Of a DNA stretch of 64,000 bases, positions 1 to 9,036 are shown piece by piece. The stretch is from Gemmatimonadota bacterium (GTDB taxonomy: Bacteria; Gemmatimonadota; Gemmatimonadetes; Longimicrobiales; Gaopeijiaceae). Where the stretch lies: NCBI GenBank assembly GCA_026706635.1, contig JAPOYJ010000058.1:1-64000 (forward strand), written 5' to 3'. The position numbers and the translations under genes were made by a program. The notes beneath the pieces are model-generated. The model did not search any database and had not been told where the DNA came from. It saw only the letters and a list, made by a program, of their open reading frames with translations. Within the stretch, counting starts at the first letter, position 1. Each line of letters starts with the position of its first letter.

Positions 1-2526
1 GAGCAGCACCAGCTCTGGCCGCCCGGGCGCGGACTCCCGCCAACCATCCCAGAATGCGCGGATCGGGCCGTGCTTCCCGGCGCGAGCGATCGTCATCGCG
101 GCGTCCGAGTCCTGGTCGAGCGTAGCCACGCCGCCCGGTCCCGCCAGCGTGATCTTCGCGAGCGTCGCCGCCCACACCCCCTCGACCGGCAGCGCGTAGG
201 TGAAGACCGACCCCTTGCCCGGCAGGTCGTCCACCTCCGGCATGTCGAAGCTGAGCGCGAAGAGGACCTCCCCGTCCTCGGCCTGCCCGACCAGCTGGTG
301 GTCGCCGCCGGAGTGCGGCAGCTCCGGGGCCAGCTCGATCACGAAGGATGGCTTCAGGTATGGCCTCCCCTCCTCGTCCAGGCCACCCCAGAGGAGGAGG
401 GACTGCACCGTGGACGAGCTCGGGGGCATGTACATGCTGCTTCGGGCCCGGCGGTAGCGGGCCGCCTTGTCGAAGAAGTAGCCGCTGATCCAGTTCGGAG
501 CGCAGTAGCCCATCATGTCGTAGTAGTCGTCCTTGTCGCGCACGGAGTCCGTCCGGAAGGTCCACCCGTAATTCCCTATGGAGCCGTCCTCCTGTGGGAA
601 GCTCGGGTCGGGGTCGGCTGGGTCGTTGCACGGAGCGTGGCGCAAATTCAGGTTGTGTCCGAGCTCGTGGGCGATCGTCACTCCATGGGGAATCGAGAAG
701 CTGGCCTTGTGGTTCAGCCACGCAACCCCCGCGGCGCAGGTGACGGTCCCGCTCATCTGTCCCTGGTAGTAGCCATCGCCTCCGTCGGAGAGTCGTATCG
801 TGTTGGTCTCGCGAAGGAGGTCGTGGGCACAGTTGGAGGAGGACTCGGTCGCCTTGAAGGCGTCCACCTCGAGCCTGTCCATGGGCAGCAGGTCGAAGGT
901 GGCGTGAAGTCGGGCATCTTCCTCCTCATCCTCCGCCATGTCCGCCACATAGTCCAGGATGGCCGAGTCGGGGTCGTCCTCCCAGAGGAAGGGTATGACG
1001 GTCAGCTCGAAGAGGGCCAGCTGGTACACCGAATACTCGATGTAGTCCTCCTCGGGGATCCGTTTCGCGACACCCAGCTCCTCGTCCAGCGTCCCCTCCG
1101 GGTCGACCTGGATGTACATCTCCAGATTCGGCTGAATGAAGTCGGCCGAGATGTCGACATTCACCGAGAGCTCCGACGAACCCTCGTCGATGTAGGTCGG
1201 GATCGACTCCTCCTTCGCCGGGAGGTCGACCGACCCGAGCTCCTCGCCGTCGACGAAGAAGTACGCCTTCGAGGGGGGAATCTCCTCGTGCGTCGAGTAC
1301 TCCGAGGTCACGAAGAGACGGAGCGTGGCCATCTTGTCGGCGACGAGCGGGACCACCGCCGTGTCCTCGAGCGACTGGACCGCCTGGACGAGATAGGCGC
1401 CGGGCTCAACCGCCTCGCACACCTTCACCCGCCGCTCCGGAATGCGCTCGAGCCAACCCGCGAAGACGCTGCTGTTCGGGGCGCAGACCTCGGTGCCTCC
1501 CGCCATGAAGGCCTCCAAGTCGCGGAGGTCCCGGAATTCGTCCCCGAGCTCGGCGGTCAGATCGGCATTGCCCGAGATACGGAGCTCGGTGAGCGGTTGC
1601 GCCGAGATGGAGACCGGTAGCTCGCCGGAGAGGGTGTTCGACTCCAGGTCAAGTCGCTCCAGGTACTCGAGCGCGCCCAGCTGGGGCGCAATCCTGCCGA
1701 CCAGGTTGTTGTCCGTAAGGGTGATCGCGACCACGTTCCCCTCGTCGTCCACCTCGATGCCGTACCAGCTGTCCAGATCGGCGTCCGTGCCCCAGTTGTC
1801 GCTCCTGGTCCACTCTTCGCCCGCCGCCTCCTCGTAGATGAACTCGAGGATGCGCCGCTCTGGAATCGGGGTGACTAGAGCGGGCACATCCTGGTACGAC
1901 CTGGCGCTGTCGCTGTCCATCGCCCAGACGGTGATCCGCGCCTCCCCCCTGCCCACCGCCTCCAGGATCAGGGTGTCCTCCTCGTTCAACCGGGCGGTGA
2001 GGACCGCCTCGTCCGAGGAGGTGGCCTCGAAGGTGACGGGGTCGCCGTCCAGATCCTGGAAATGATCGGGGAGGTGGAAGGCGGCGACCTGTCCGATGTA
2101 GCGCTCCAGCGAGGGGATCGGGTCGACCAGCGTCGGCGGCCTGTTGCCGACCGTCGCCGATACCTCGTGATCCGCCTCGAGGCCCCCGGCGTCCGTCGCC
2201 TTGACCGCGATCGTGGCTTCGCCCTTGTCCTCGGGGGCGACATCCATCTCGCTGCCCCTGACGGTGACCGTGACGACCTCGGTGTCGGAAGAGGTCGCAG
2301 AGAAGGTGAGGGGTTCCCCTTCGGGATCGGTGAAGTGCTCGGAGAGGCGGACCGTTACCGTCTCGCCGATGTAGCTCGTGATCGCCGGAATTGCGGTGCT
2401 GGTGTACGGGTACTGGTTGGGCGGCGGTGGGGGGTCAACCTCTCCGCATCCGGCTGCCCAGGCGAGGACTGCGGCGAGGGCCAACAGCCCGACGGTCGAT
2501 GCGATTCGGGGTGGGGTGCGCGGCAT
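1..2526 (-). CDS. Secreted zinc metalloprotease lipoprotein (partial, cut by left edge)
   Basis: Reads from an ATG at 2526 to the window edge without a stop (842 codons; C-terminus missing). The start MPRTPPRIASTVGLLALAAV and the lipobox AWAAGC (Cys27) indicate an exported lipoprotein. Two Ig/cadherin-like repeats follow (about 45-120 and 130-210; TDPEG and QDLDGDP turns), then a short leucine-rich stretch (about 260-330). The catalytic motif HELGHNLNLRH (residues 620-630, bases 637-669) is HExxHxxNxxH, with a Met-turn-like DMMGYC about 40 residues later. Both are metzincin hallmarks; Asn at the usual Gly position is known from the ADAMTS group. It probably cleaves proteins or peptides outside the cell. 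The exact peptidase family is not established. Strong plus-strand reading frames across it are GC-rich shadows. Confidence 0.85.
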   Translation of the reverse strand, partial: MPRTPPRIASTVGLLALAAVLAWAAGCGEVDPPPPPNQYPYTSTAIPAITSYIGETVTVRLSEHFTDPEGEPLTFSATSSDTEVVTVTVRGSEMDVAPEDKGEATIAVKATDAGGLEADHEVSATVGNRPPTLVDPIPSLERYIGQVAAFHLPDHFQDLDGDPVTFEATSSDEAVLTARLNEEDTLILEAVGRGEARITVWAMDSDSARSYQDVPALVTPIPERRILEFIYEEAAGEEWTRSDNWGTDADLDSWYGIEVDDEGNVVAITLTDNNLVGRIAPQLGALEYLERLDLESNTLSGELPVSISAQPLTELRISGNADLTAELGDEFRDLRDLEAFMAGGTEVCAPNSSVFAGWLERIPERRVKVCEAVEPGAYLVQAVQSLEDTAVVPLVADKMATLRLFVTSEYSTHEEIPPSKAYFFVDGEELGSVDLPAKEESIPTYIDEGSSELSVNVDISADFIQPNLEMYIQVDPEGTLDEELGVAKRIPEEDYIEYSVYQLALFELTVIPFLWEDDPDSAILDYVADMAEDEEEDARLHATFDLLPMDRLEVDAFKATESSSNCAHDLLRETNTIRLSDGGDGYYQGQMSGTVTCAAGVAWLNHKASFSIPHGVTIAHELGHNLNLRHAPCNDPADPDPSFPQEDGSIGNYGWTFRTDSVRDKDDYYDMMGYCAPNWISGYFFDKAARYRRARSSMYMPPSSSTVQSLLLWGGLDEEGRPYLKPSFVIELAPELPHSGGDHQLVGQAEDGEVLFALSFDMPEVDDLPGKGSVFTYALPVEGVWAATLAKITLAGPGGVATLDQDSDAAMTIARAGKHGPIRAFWDGWRESAPGRPELVLL

Positions 2527-2595
2527 GTGACTCCTCTCCTTGCAATGCTCGGGGCGTTTCTTCGCAGGGGGCCCGAGGGAGCTGGCCCGACCCTA

Positions 2596-2661
2596 GCAGC
2601 CCGCGGACAAACCTCCCACGGCATTCGAGGCGCGCTGCATCTCCGCTGGAGCGCTTCGCGC
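2596..2661 (+). repeat. 66-bp dispersed repeat, copy 1
   Basis: This segment, in the 281-bp gap between the metalloprotease start and the ygfZ-like gene, matches 40105-40170 with only a handful of substitutions. Shared blocks include GGACAAACCTCCC, GCATTCGAG and GCTGCATCTCCGCTGGA. The match lies outside any protein I can support here. A shared regulatory or REP-like role is inference. No other feature was recognised in this gap. Confidence 0.6.
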
Positions 2662-2807
2662 ATCCCGGTGCTCGCGCGAGATTATCCACGGACTACTAGG
2701 ATAGTGCCCTGCCGGATGGGCTTCGGCAAGTGGCGTCGGGAGCAGGCGGAGCCGCAGGTACGGGAATTGCGGGCCGGGATGTGCGCCCGCAGGCTGCTAT
2801 TTGGCTG

Positions 2808-3944
2808 CTAGCGTTCCTCCACCGAGACCGGCGGCCCCTCCCCGCTCCCGAGCCGGAGCTCGGCGGGGGGCTCGACCTCCCGGCGCACGTACCCCAGCCC
2901 CACCACCTCGTCCAAACGGGGTGAGCGAGCCGACGACGTAACCCGGCCCCGCGGCCTCTCCACCCCCGGCTGAAAGAGCTCCTGGCCAGCCAGCGGCAAC
3001 GCCTCCCCGAAGCGGAGCCGCCTCAGGTGCCAGTTCACGCGCCCCCGGTCGCGCAGGCGCACGATCACCTCCTGGCCGGTGTAGCACCCCTTCCCGTGGT
3101 CGAATGCCCGGTCCCCAAGACCCGCCTCGATCGGGATCGTAGTGTCGTCCATATCCGCCCCGAAGGCCGGGTACCCCGCCTCGATCTGGAGGGTGCGCCA
3201 CACCTCGGTGCCCACGGGCGCGCCCCCCTCCTCCTCGCGCAGGCGACGCCACCACCCGGCAGCCGAATCCGCGGGCACCCAGAGGTTCCAGGAGGGTACC
3301 TGCTCGAGGCCACGGGCGACGACGGCGCCACCAGCGAGAGGGCCGCCACAGAGCACCGCCAGCCCGGACGCGGGCGCTCTTCCGCACGTCTTCGCCACGG
3401 CATCCTGGGCGCGGTTCCCCACCACCGAAAGCAGCGCCACCCGGTCGCCGAGATCCTCGAAGCGGGCGAAGCGTGGGGGCAGGTAGCGAACCAGCCGCTC
3501 CCTGACTGCCGCGCCGGCCGCCGCCGCCACCTCCAACCCGATCCCGGCATCCTCGTCGGCACCGAGCCAGAGCGCAACCAGATCGGTAACCATGCGGCCC
3601 TTCCGCGTGAGGATGGTCCCGTACGAGGCGTCCCCTTCGAGGATGGCCGCGCCCTGCTCTTCTTCCGCCTCCGCTTCACCTTCATCGCCCGCACCCATGT
3701 CGCGCCCAGCCGCGACGGGCGTGGGCGGATCGGGTACCGCGTTGGTGACGATCCCATTCAGCATGCGTCGGGGCGCTCGTCCGTACACTCGGAGCAGGCG
3801 GCGATCGCGCCGGCAGACGACGCCGCACCCCAGGGTGGCCGCCCGGTACTCGCCATAGGGGTCGCCGAAGCCCGCGGGAGCCTCCCCGGATCGTCCCCCG
3901 GCCTCCGCGCCCTCCTGCGATAGGAGCTCGAAGAGTGTCCTCAT
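2808..3944 (-). CDS. ygfZ: YgfZ/GcvT-domain folate-binding protein
   Basis: A 378-residue protein. The motif KGCYTGQE at residues 285-292 is the YgfZ signature, with the Cys thought to matter in the family. It separates this protein from true glycine-cleavage T-protein. YgfZ family members bind tetrahydrofolate and help assemble or repair certain iron-sulfur enzymes in the cytoplasm. Length is slightly above the usual 320-350. The ATG at 3944 gives a sensible amino-terminus (MRTLFELLSQEG). A paired-dyad element lies 33 bp upstream (3978-4014), suggesting its own regulated promoter rather than read-through from the SirB1-like gene. Confidence 0.88.
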   Translation of the reverse strand: MRTLFELLSQEGAEAGGRSGEAPAGFGDPYGEYRAATLGCGVVCRRDRRLLRVYGRAPRRMLNGIVTNAVPDPPTPVAAGRDMGAGDEGEAEAEEEQGAAILEGDASYGTILTRKGRMVTDLVALWLGADEDAGIGLEVAAAAGAAVRERLVRYLPPRFARFEDLGDRVALLSVVGNRAQDAVAKTCGRAPASGLAVLCGGPLAGGAVVARGLEQVPSWNLWVPADSAAGWWRRLREEEGGAPVGTEVWRTLQIEAGYPAFGADMDDTTIPIEAGLGDRAFDHGKGCYTGQEVIVRLRDRGRVNWHLRRLRFGEALPLAGQELFQPGVERPRGRVTSSARSPRLDEVVGLGYVRREVEPPAELRLGSGEGPPVSVEER

Positions 3945-3977
3945 CGGAACCGGGTCGCTAGCACTGGTGCAGGCATT

Positions 3978-4014
3978 GTAAACCGTAGATTACATATTGT
4001 AAAGCAAAGTTTAC
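3978..4014. promoter_or_regulatory. Paired-dyad operator-like element, copy A
   Basis: Two 16-bp imperfect palindromes, GTAAACCGTAGATTAC and GTAAAGCAAAGTTTAC, are separated by 5 bp, so their centres are 21 bp apart (two helical turns). On the minus strand the centre reads TTTACAATATGTAA, which contains a plausible -10 hexamer TACAAT pointing at the ygfZ-like gene. Related copies are at 12605, 23199 and 45881. The cognate regulator is unknown. Confidence 0.7.
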
Positions 4015-4089
4015 AGTATGACAGGAGGGCGAAGCGACCCGGCGGGGGTGCAGAGCCACTCCTGCCGTGGCAGCTTTGCCCACGGGTTG

Positions 4090-4998
4090 CTAGGCGCCCT
4101 CCGGCCCGGGCACGCGTCCCGCCCTGAGGGTGCGGAGCAGCTCCTCGATCCGCTCCGCGTCCGCGGCGTTGGGCGCAAAGGCCAGGTAGGCCTCCAGCTG
4201 CGCCACGGCCTCCTCGGCACGCCCGAGGCTGGCGAGCAGACGACCCCGGTCGCGAATCTGCCGCCTCGAGGTGGGGCAGACGAGCAGAATCCGTTCCACC
4301 GCCGCCAGCGCCCGCTCGCCGTCGCCCGCACGGAGGTAGATCCCCTTCAGGTGCAGGAGGAGCCGGAGCGCCATCTCGCGCCTCGTGCAGGCCCGGAAGT
4401 CGCACTCAGGGCGGACGTTCGAGGTGTCGGCGCCCTCGTCGGAGCGCTGCCAGGCTTCCGTCGCCCCCTGGCGACCGGGGCGGGTCGGTCGGCGGCCTAG
4501 AACCCGTCGCACCTCGTCCCTCCTCCTCATCGCGCCGCCGTGGAACGGGTCGATCAGGAAGGACACCGCCTCGCCGCGGTACCTCACTAGGAAGTGCCCC
4601 GGAACGCTGACGCCCTCGATTGGCAGCCCGAGTCGCCACCCCACCTCCAGGAGCACGATCCCGAGCGTCAGAGAGGTGCCCACCCTGCGGTCGAGCACAT
4701 CGTTCAGGTAGCAGTTGCGGGGATCGTGGGGCTCCTCCCGGTTTCCGCGCAGGCCGCCGATCGCGAAGAGGCGTCTCTTCGCCTCCTCCAGCACCACCGT
4801 CGGCATTCGCTCCACCCCGAGGCGGTCCAGCGTCTCGGCCGCCAGCAGGTCGAGGCGCAGCAGGTAGTGCTCGATCGGGAGCTGCGGATACTCCTCCCGC
4901 GCCACGAGGAGGACGGCGCGGGCGAGGTTGATCTCCCCGTCCGGGCGCTCCAGCTCGCGGGCGAGGTTCTGCCTCGGCGAGAGGGCGGGCGCGCTCAT
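4090..4998 (-). CDS. SirB1-family transglutaminase-like/TPR protein
   Basis: A 302-residue protein. The central block NCYLNDVLDRRVGTSLTLGI, followed by GVSVPGHFLVRY and IDPFHGG, is characteristic of the SirB1/Transglut_core2 family. The C-terminal third is helical with TPR-like character (LLLHLKGIYLRAGDGERALA). Family members are widespread cytoplasmic proteins of unknown biochemical role, often described as transglutaminase-like without proven activity. It lies upstream of the ygfZ-like gene on the same strand, with 145 bp between them that hold copy A of the paired dyad. The 140 bp between this start and the galactokinase end shows no gene. Confidence 0.82.
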   Translation of the reverse strand: MSAPALSPRQNLARELERPDGEINLARAVLLVAREEYPQLPIEHYLLRLDLLAAETLDRLGVERMPTVVLEEAKRRLFAIGGLRGNREEPHDPRNCYLNDVLDRRVGTSLTLGIVLLEVGWRLGLPIEGVSVPGHFLVRYRGEAVSFLIDPFHGGAMRRRDEVRRVLGRRPTRPGRQGATEAWQRSDEGADTSNVRPECDFRACTRREMALRLLLHLKGIYLRAGDGERALAAVERILLVCPTSRRQIRDRGRLLASLGRAEEAVAQLEAYLAFAPNAADAERIEELLRTLRAGRVPGPEGA

Positions 4999-5138
4999 CG
5001 GAGCACCGGTGCTACCGACATGACACAGCCTGGATCGGGGTGGTGTGGGGTCATGGGGAACAACGTATCACGCATCCGGGCGCGGGGTCAGTCCCGACTG
5101 GCGGGCGAGGGTGACCGACCGGCAGCGCGATCTCCTGT

Positions 5139-6374
5139 CTACTTATGATGGGCGCGTCCCACACCCGCCCCGCCCGACGCCTTCGCCGCGAAGATCGCGT
5201 CGCGCCCCGGCGACCCTCCCAGGCGCGGCGCAAAGAAGCGCGTCGCGAGGGCTTCCATCACCGTCCCGGCGGTGCGCTCCTCACACAGCGCCACGACGCA
5301 GCCCCCGAACCCGGCCCCGGTCAGCCGAGCTCCCGCCGCCCCCGCCTCGAGCGCAATCTCGACGATCTCGTCCAGGCTGGCGGTGCTCACCTCGTAGTCG
5401 TCGCGGAGACTCGCGTGCGACTGCACCATGAGCTCGCCGAAGCGGCCCAAATCGCCGTCGCGCATGGCCCCTTCGGCGAGAGCGACCCGGCGGCCCTCGG
5501 TGACGACATGGCGGAAGCGCCGGAAGAGCGCGGGCGCGAGGACGCCGCGGGCGCGTCGAAGCACGCCGTCGAGATCGGGTTCGGCGACGAGATCGCGGTA
5601 GCCGCCCCCCACCCCCCGCAACGCCTCCCGGCACTGCCGCGCCCGCTCGTTGTACGCGTCGCGCGCCCCCGCCGACTTCTCCGCACGCTCGAGCGAAGAC
5701 GCGACGACCCATCGCCACCTCTCCGGCACCGCCACCGGCGTTACCCGCAACGGCTCGAACTCGATGCAGAGCGCGTGCCCCTCCACCCCGTGCAGGCACG
5801 CCGCCTGGTCCATCCCGCCGCCGCGCGACCCGGCGAAGCGCTCCGCGCGGGCCATGAGCGCGGCGAGTTCCAGCCGGGATACGGTCTTCGCGGCCGGGCG
5901 CTCGCTGGCCGGGTCCTCGTCCGGCGCGAGTTCGGCCGCCGCCCGCCCCGCGCCGCCGTCGCCCGGTCCATCCTCCACCCCCATCCCGTTCGCCTTCAGC
6001 AGCGCCAGCGCACTCGCCACCACCAGCGCCGAAGAGGACGACAGCCCCGACGCGACCGGCACGTCGCCGCTCACCGTCCCCTCGATCCCGCGTCGCAAGT
6101 CGATGCCGTGCTCCAGCAGCCCCCGCGCCGCCGCCCGCACGTAGGTCGACCAGTCGCCCCGGTTCGCCGCCCTGATCGGACGTCGCAGCCGAAACGCGAA
6201 GGGTGCGAAGCGCTCCACGGGGCTGTGCAGCCTCACCGCCGCGTCGTCGGTGACGCGGAACTCGATGCGAATCGCCCGGTCGATCGCGATCGGCAGAACC
6301 GGCAGCCCGTTGTAGTCGGTGTGCTCCCCGATCAGGTTTACGCGCCCGGGCGCCACCGCCCGCCAGCGGCTCAC
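5139..6374 (-). CDS. galK: Galactokinase (GHMP kinase)
   Basis: A 411-residue GHMP kinase. Near the amino-terminus GRVNLIGEHTDYNG is the galactokinase signature. SGLSSSSALVVASALAL is the ATP-binding GHMP motif and ARLTGAGFGGCVVALC is motif 3. It is predicted to phosphorylate galactose at C1 at the head of the Leloir pathway. The start is a GTG at 6374 that overlaps the stop of the DUF2157 gene (GTGA, 6371-6374), implying translational coupling. The open frame continues upstream of the GTG, but that stretch is out of phase with the real DUF2157 gene. No other Leloir genes are in the window. Confidence 0.88.
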   Translation of the reverse strand: MSRWRAVAPGRVNLIGEHTDYNGLPVLPIAIDRAIRIEFRVTDDAAVRLHSPVERFAPFAFRLRRPIRAANRGDWSTYVRAAARGLLEHGIDLRRGIEGTVSGDVPVASGLSSSSALVVASALALLKANGMGVEDGPGDGGAGRAAAELAPDEDPASERPAAKTVSRLELAALMARAERFAGSRGGGMDQAACLHGVEGHALCIEFEPLRVTPVAVPERWRWVVASSLERAEKSAGARDAYNERARQCREALRGVGGGYRDLVAEPDLDGVLRRARGVLAPALFRRFRHVVTEGRRVALAEGAMRDGDLGRFGELMVQSHASLRDDYEVSTASLDEIVEIALEAGAAGARLTGAGFGGCVVALCEERTAGTVMEALATRFFAPRLGGSPGRDAIFAAKASGGAGVGRAHHK

Positions 6375-7588
6375 GGTTCGCCCTTCACCCGCCCCTCGCT
6401 CCGAATGCCCCGGCGGGGTGGTTCGTCCACGCCCACCCGCCGCTCCCGCCCAATCCGGGAAGCGCCCAGGAAGAAGACCGCGGCCACGACCGCCAGCGCT
6501 ATGACCGACCCGATGTTGTCGCCGAACTCGGCCCCGAGGTACCAGGCGGCGCAGACGATCGCGGCGCACGATGTGACGATCAGCGACATCGCGCTCCGGC
6601 CAAGCCCGTACCAGAGCCCGGCCACGCCCACCGACGCCACCACGAGCGCGGCGACCGGAGGGGGAGCATCGTAGAGATCGAGGGGCGTGGCGAACCCGAG
6701 CGGTATCGCGATCCCGACCGAGAGCGCGACGCCGTGGACGTAGCTGGGGTTCGCGAGCCCCGCCGGTGCCCAGTGGATCGCCCAGAGGGCCACGGCGGTC
6801 ACGAGGAGGAGCCATGCGTCGAGGGCGAGGAAGGGGACCTCCACCATCTCGAGCGCCACCGTCGCGGTCAGGATCACGAAGAGGAACCCGGCATAGAGGC
6901 TGACGACAAAGGCGCTCAGGACAGGCGGGCTGACGCCGCTGCCCCCATCCTCTCCCGGCCCGCCCCTCAGCTGGCGCCAGATCGTCAGCGCCATCGCCAA
7001 CAGGGTGGCTGCCAGGACGCCGTCGAGCGTCCACACCAGCGCCTGGTCCGGGAGCGAGAGCGCACGGTGCAGAAAGACCGCCACGAAGCCGTAGCCGATC
7101 GCGACGGTCACGCCCGACATCACCCAGCTCGCGTGTGCGAAGAGGACGAGCGCCACGATCGGAGTCGCGAGCGAGAGCGTGCCCACCGCCACTCCGGCCG
7201 GGGTCCCGCTCGGCCACGCGGTCTGCGAGTATGCGTAGGCGGCCAGGAGGAGCGCCAGACCGCTCGACTGGAGGGCGCGCGCCACCGGCACCCAGCGGCG
7301 GGCGCGCACCATCCGGACGCCGAGCGCCACCACCAGGGCACCCGCCGCCCAGATGAGGAGCGAGCGGCCGCCGTCGTTCATGCGGGGCCACGACCAGGCG
7401 AGGAAGGTGACTCCGGCCACGACGAGGAGAACCCCGGCGGTGATCGAGACGGTGTACTGCGAGCGGCGGCGCTGCGTCCGGGTGGAGTGTGCGGCGTGGT
7501 CCCCGCGCAGGGCGGCCCCCTGCTCGGCGCTGACGAGGCCGTCCGCCTCCCAGCGGTCGATGGCGGCGCTGACTCGATCGTGGGGCAT
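6371..7588 (-). CDS. DUF2157 multi-pass membrane protein
   Basis: About 405 residues from the ATG at 7588. A short soluble head (MPHDRVSAAIDRWEADGLVS) resembles the conserved DUF2157 amino-terminal region, followed by roughly ten hydrophobic segments. The function of DUF2157 is unknown. An upstream in-frame ATG at 7639 would add 17 basic residues that do not look like the family; 7588 is preceded by a GAGG at suitable distance. It overlaps galactokinase by 4 bp. The divergent ridA start leaves about 140 bp (7589-7729) for two promoters. Confidence 0.8.
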   Translation of the reverse strand: MPHDRVSAAIDRWEADGLVSAEQGAALRGDHAAHSTRTQRRRSQYTVSITAGVLLVVAGVTFLAWSWPRMNDGGRSLLIWAAGALVVALGVRMVRARRWVPVARALQSSGLALLLAAYAYSQTAWPSGTPAGVAVGTLSLATPIVALVLFAHASWVMSGVTVAIGYGFVAVFLHRALSLPDQALVWTLDGVLAATLLAMALTIWRQLRGGPGEDGGSGVSPPVLSAFVVSLYAGFLFVILTATVALEMVEVPFLALDAWLLLVTAVALWAIHWAPAGLANPSYVHGVALSVGIAIPLGFATPLDLYDAPPPVAALVVASVGVAGLWYGLGRSAMSLIVTSCAAIVCAAWYLGAEFGDNIGSVIALAVVAAVFFLGASRIGRERRVGVDEPPRRGIRSEGRVKGEP

Positions 7589-7729
7589 CTTCGGGCTGCC
7601 TCGCTTCCGGCTATGTGTGCGGGTGCCTAATGGCTGCATCTATACTAATCTGTCCGACCGACGCGTCCCCGAGGGACGCCGGCCCGACTGGCCCCAGACG
7701 CCGAGACCGCCAATGCACGGATCGCCAAA

Positions 7730-8218
7730 GTGAGCTCGCAGCGGTGGGAGGTCGTGAACCCCCCTGCGCTGGGAGCGCCTCGCGGATGGAACAACGGGAT
7801 GCTCGCGCCGGCGGGAGGGCGCGTCCTCTTTGTGGCGGGGCAGATCGGGGTGGAGGCCGGGGACGACGAGGCCGGGGCGGCGGCCGAGTCGGTGTCGCCC
7901 AAGGTGCTTGCGAAGCAGTTCGGGGTCGCGCTCGCCAGAGTGGTCCAGGTGGTCGAGGCGGCGGGCGGCCAGGTCGCCGATATCGGGCGTCTGACGATCT
8001 ACGTGACCGAGATCGAGAGCTACCGCCGGGGGCTCGCGGAGGTCGGCGCCGCCTACCGGAGCGCACTAGGCAGGCACTTTCCGGCGATGGCGCTGGCGGC
8101 CGTGACCGAGCTCGTCGATCCGCGCGCGGTGGTGGAGGTCGAGGCCACGGCCGTCATCCCGCAGGCTCGACCGGACCAGCTCTCCGCCATTGACCCTCTG
8201 GCGAAGGAACAGCCATGA
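7730..8218 (+). CDS. ridA: RidA/YjgF-family enamine/imine deaminase
   Basis: A 162-residue RidA-fold protein (GRVLFVAGQIGVE, then DIGRLTIYVTEIESYRR and FPAMALAAVTELVDPRAVVEVEATAVI). Typical RidA proteins are about 130 residues; this one is slightly longer. RidA enzymes hydrolyse reactive enamines and imines. It opens the 2-aminobenzoyl-CoA operon and its stop overlaps the next start (ATGA at 8215). I infer that it removes the ring amino group, as an enamine, from the product of the monooxygenase/reductase. A YjgF-type gene also accompanies the Azoarcus 2-aminobenzoate genes, as far as I recall. The start is a GTG. Confidence 0.82.
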   Translation: MSSQRWEVVNPPALGAPRGWNNGMLAPAGGRVLFVAGQIGVEAGDDEAGAAAESVSPKVLAKQFGVALARVVQVVEAAGGQVADIGRLTIYVTEIESYRRGLAEVGAAYRSALGRHFPAMALAAVTELVDPRAVVEVEATAVIPQARPDQLSAIDPLAKEQP

Positions 8219-9036
8219 CCGCACTTGATCCCCTCACACTAGAACCCCCCCGCTCCTTCCTCCTGGACTTCGACGAGAAGACCGCCGTCGCCCGGATCAC
8301 CCTGAACCGCCCCGAGCGGCTGAACGCGCTCACCTTCGAGGTCTACCGGGAGCTCCTCGCCACCTTCAGGGCGTTCGACTCCGAGGCCGAGGCGCGGGCG
8401 ATCGTCGTCACCGGGGCAGGGCGCGCATTCTGCTCCGGCGGAGACGTCGAGGAGATCATCGGACCGCTCCTCGAGCGCGACTTCGAGGGGCTGCTCGACT
8501 TCACCCGGATGACGTGCGACCTGGTGGGAGCGATCCGCGCCTGCCGCCAGCCGGTCGTCGCGGCGCTGAACGGCACGGTGGCGGGCGCAGGGGCGGTGAT
8601 CGCGACGGCGTGCGACGTGCGCATCGCGGCCGAGTCGGCCCGCATAGCGTACCTCTTCACGCGGGTGGGGCTCTCCGGTGCGGACATGGGCGCCGCCTGG
8701 ATGCTGCCGCGGATCGTGGGGCTGGGACGAGCCACCGAGCTGCTCATGGCGGGCGACTTCGTCGATGCGGCCGAGGCGCACCGCATCGGGCTCTACAACC
8801 GGGTGGTGCCGGACGGGGAGGCGCTCGCAGAGGCCACCGCCTTCGCCGAGCGGCTCGCCCGGGGACCCTCCTTTGCGCTCGGCGTCACCAAGCAGGCTCT
8901 CGACGGCGAGTCCCAGATGGAGCTGGGGGCCGCTCTGGAGGCCGAGGCGCGGGCGCAGGCGATCTGCATGCTGAGCCCGAACTTCAGCGAGGCGTACGAG
9001 GCCTTCGTCGCCAGGCGCAGGCCGCGCTTTGTTTGA
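8215..9036 (+). CDS. Crotonase-superfamily (enoyl-CoA hydratase-like) protein
   Basis: A 273-residue crotonase (RITLNRPERLNALTFEVY; GRAFCSGGDVEEI oxyanion-hole region; ATACDVRIAAESARIAYLF; DMGAAWMLPRIVG). By eye, the two catalytic glutamates of classical enoyl-CoA hydratase are both replaced (Val in GAGAVIA, Phe in LFTRVG), while an Asp is present in SGADMGAA. It may be an isomerase, a ring-cleaving hydrolase or an atypical hydratase. It overlaps ridA by 4 bp and the acyl-CoA dehydrogenase by 8 bp, so it should act on a CoA intermediate made from 2-aminobenzoyl-CoA. Confidence 0.85.
   Translation: MTALDPLTLEPPRSFLLDFDEKTAVARITLNRPERLNALTFEVYRELLATFRAFDSEAEARAIVVTGAGRAFCSGGDVEEIIGPLLERDFEGLLDFTRMTCDLVGAIRACRQPVVAALNGTVAGAGAVIATACDVRIAAESARIAYLFTRVGLSGADMGAAWMLPRIVGLGRATELLMAGDFVDAAEAHRIGLYNRVVPDGEALAEATAFAERLARGPSFALGVTKQALDGESQMELGAALEAEARAQAICMLSPNFSEAYEAFVARRRPRFV

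Noticed and set aside
70-1620. Long plus-strand reading frame opposite the metalloprotease
   Set aside because: GC-rich shadow: it has no domain, and the minus strand has signal peptide, repeats and a zinc motif.
6375-7391. Upstream extension of the galactokinase frame
   Set aside because: It is out of phase with the DUF2157 protein, which is the real gene there.
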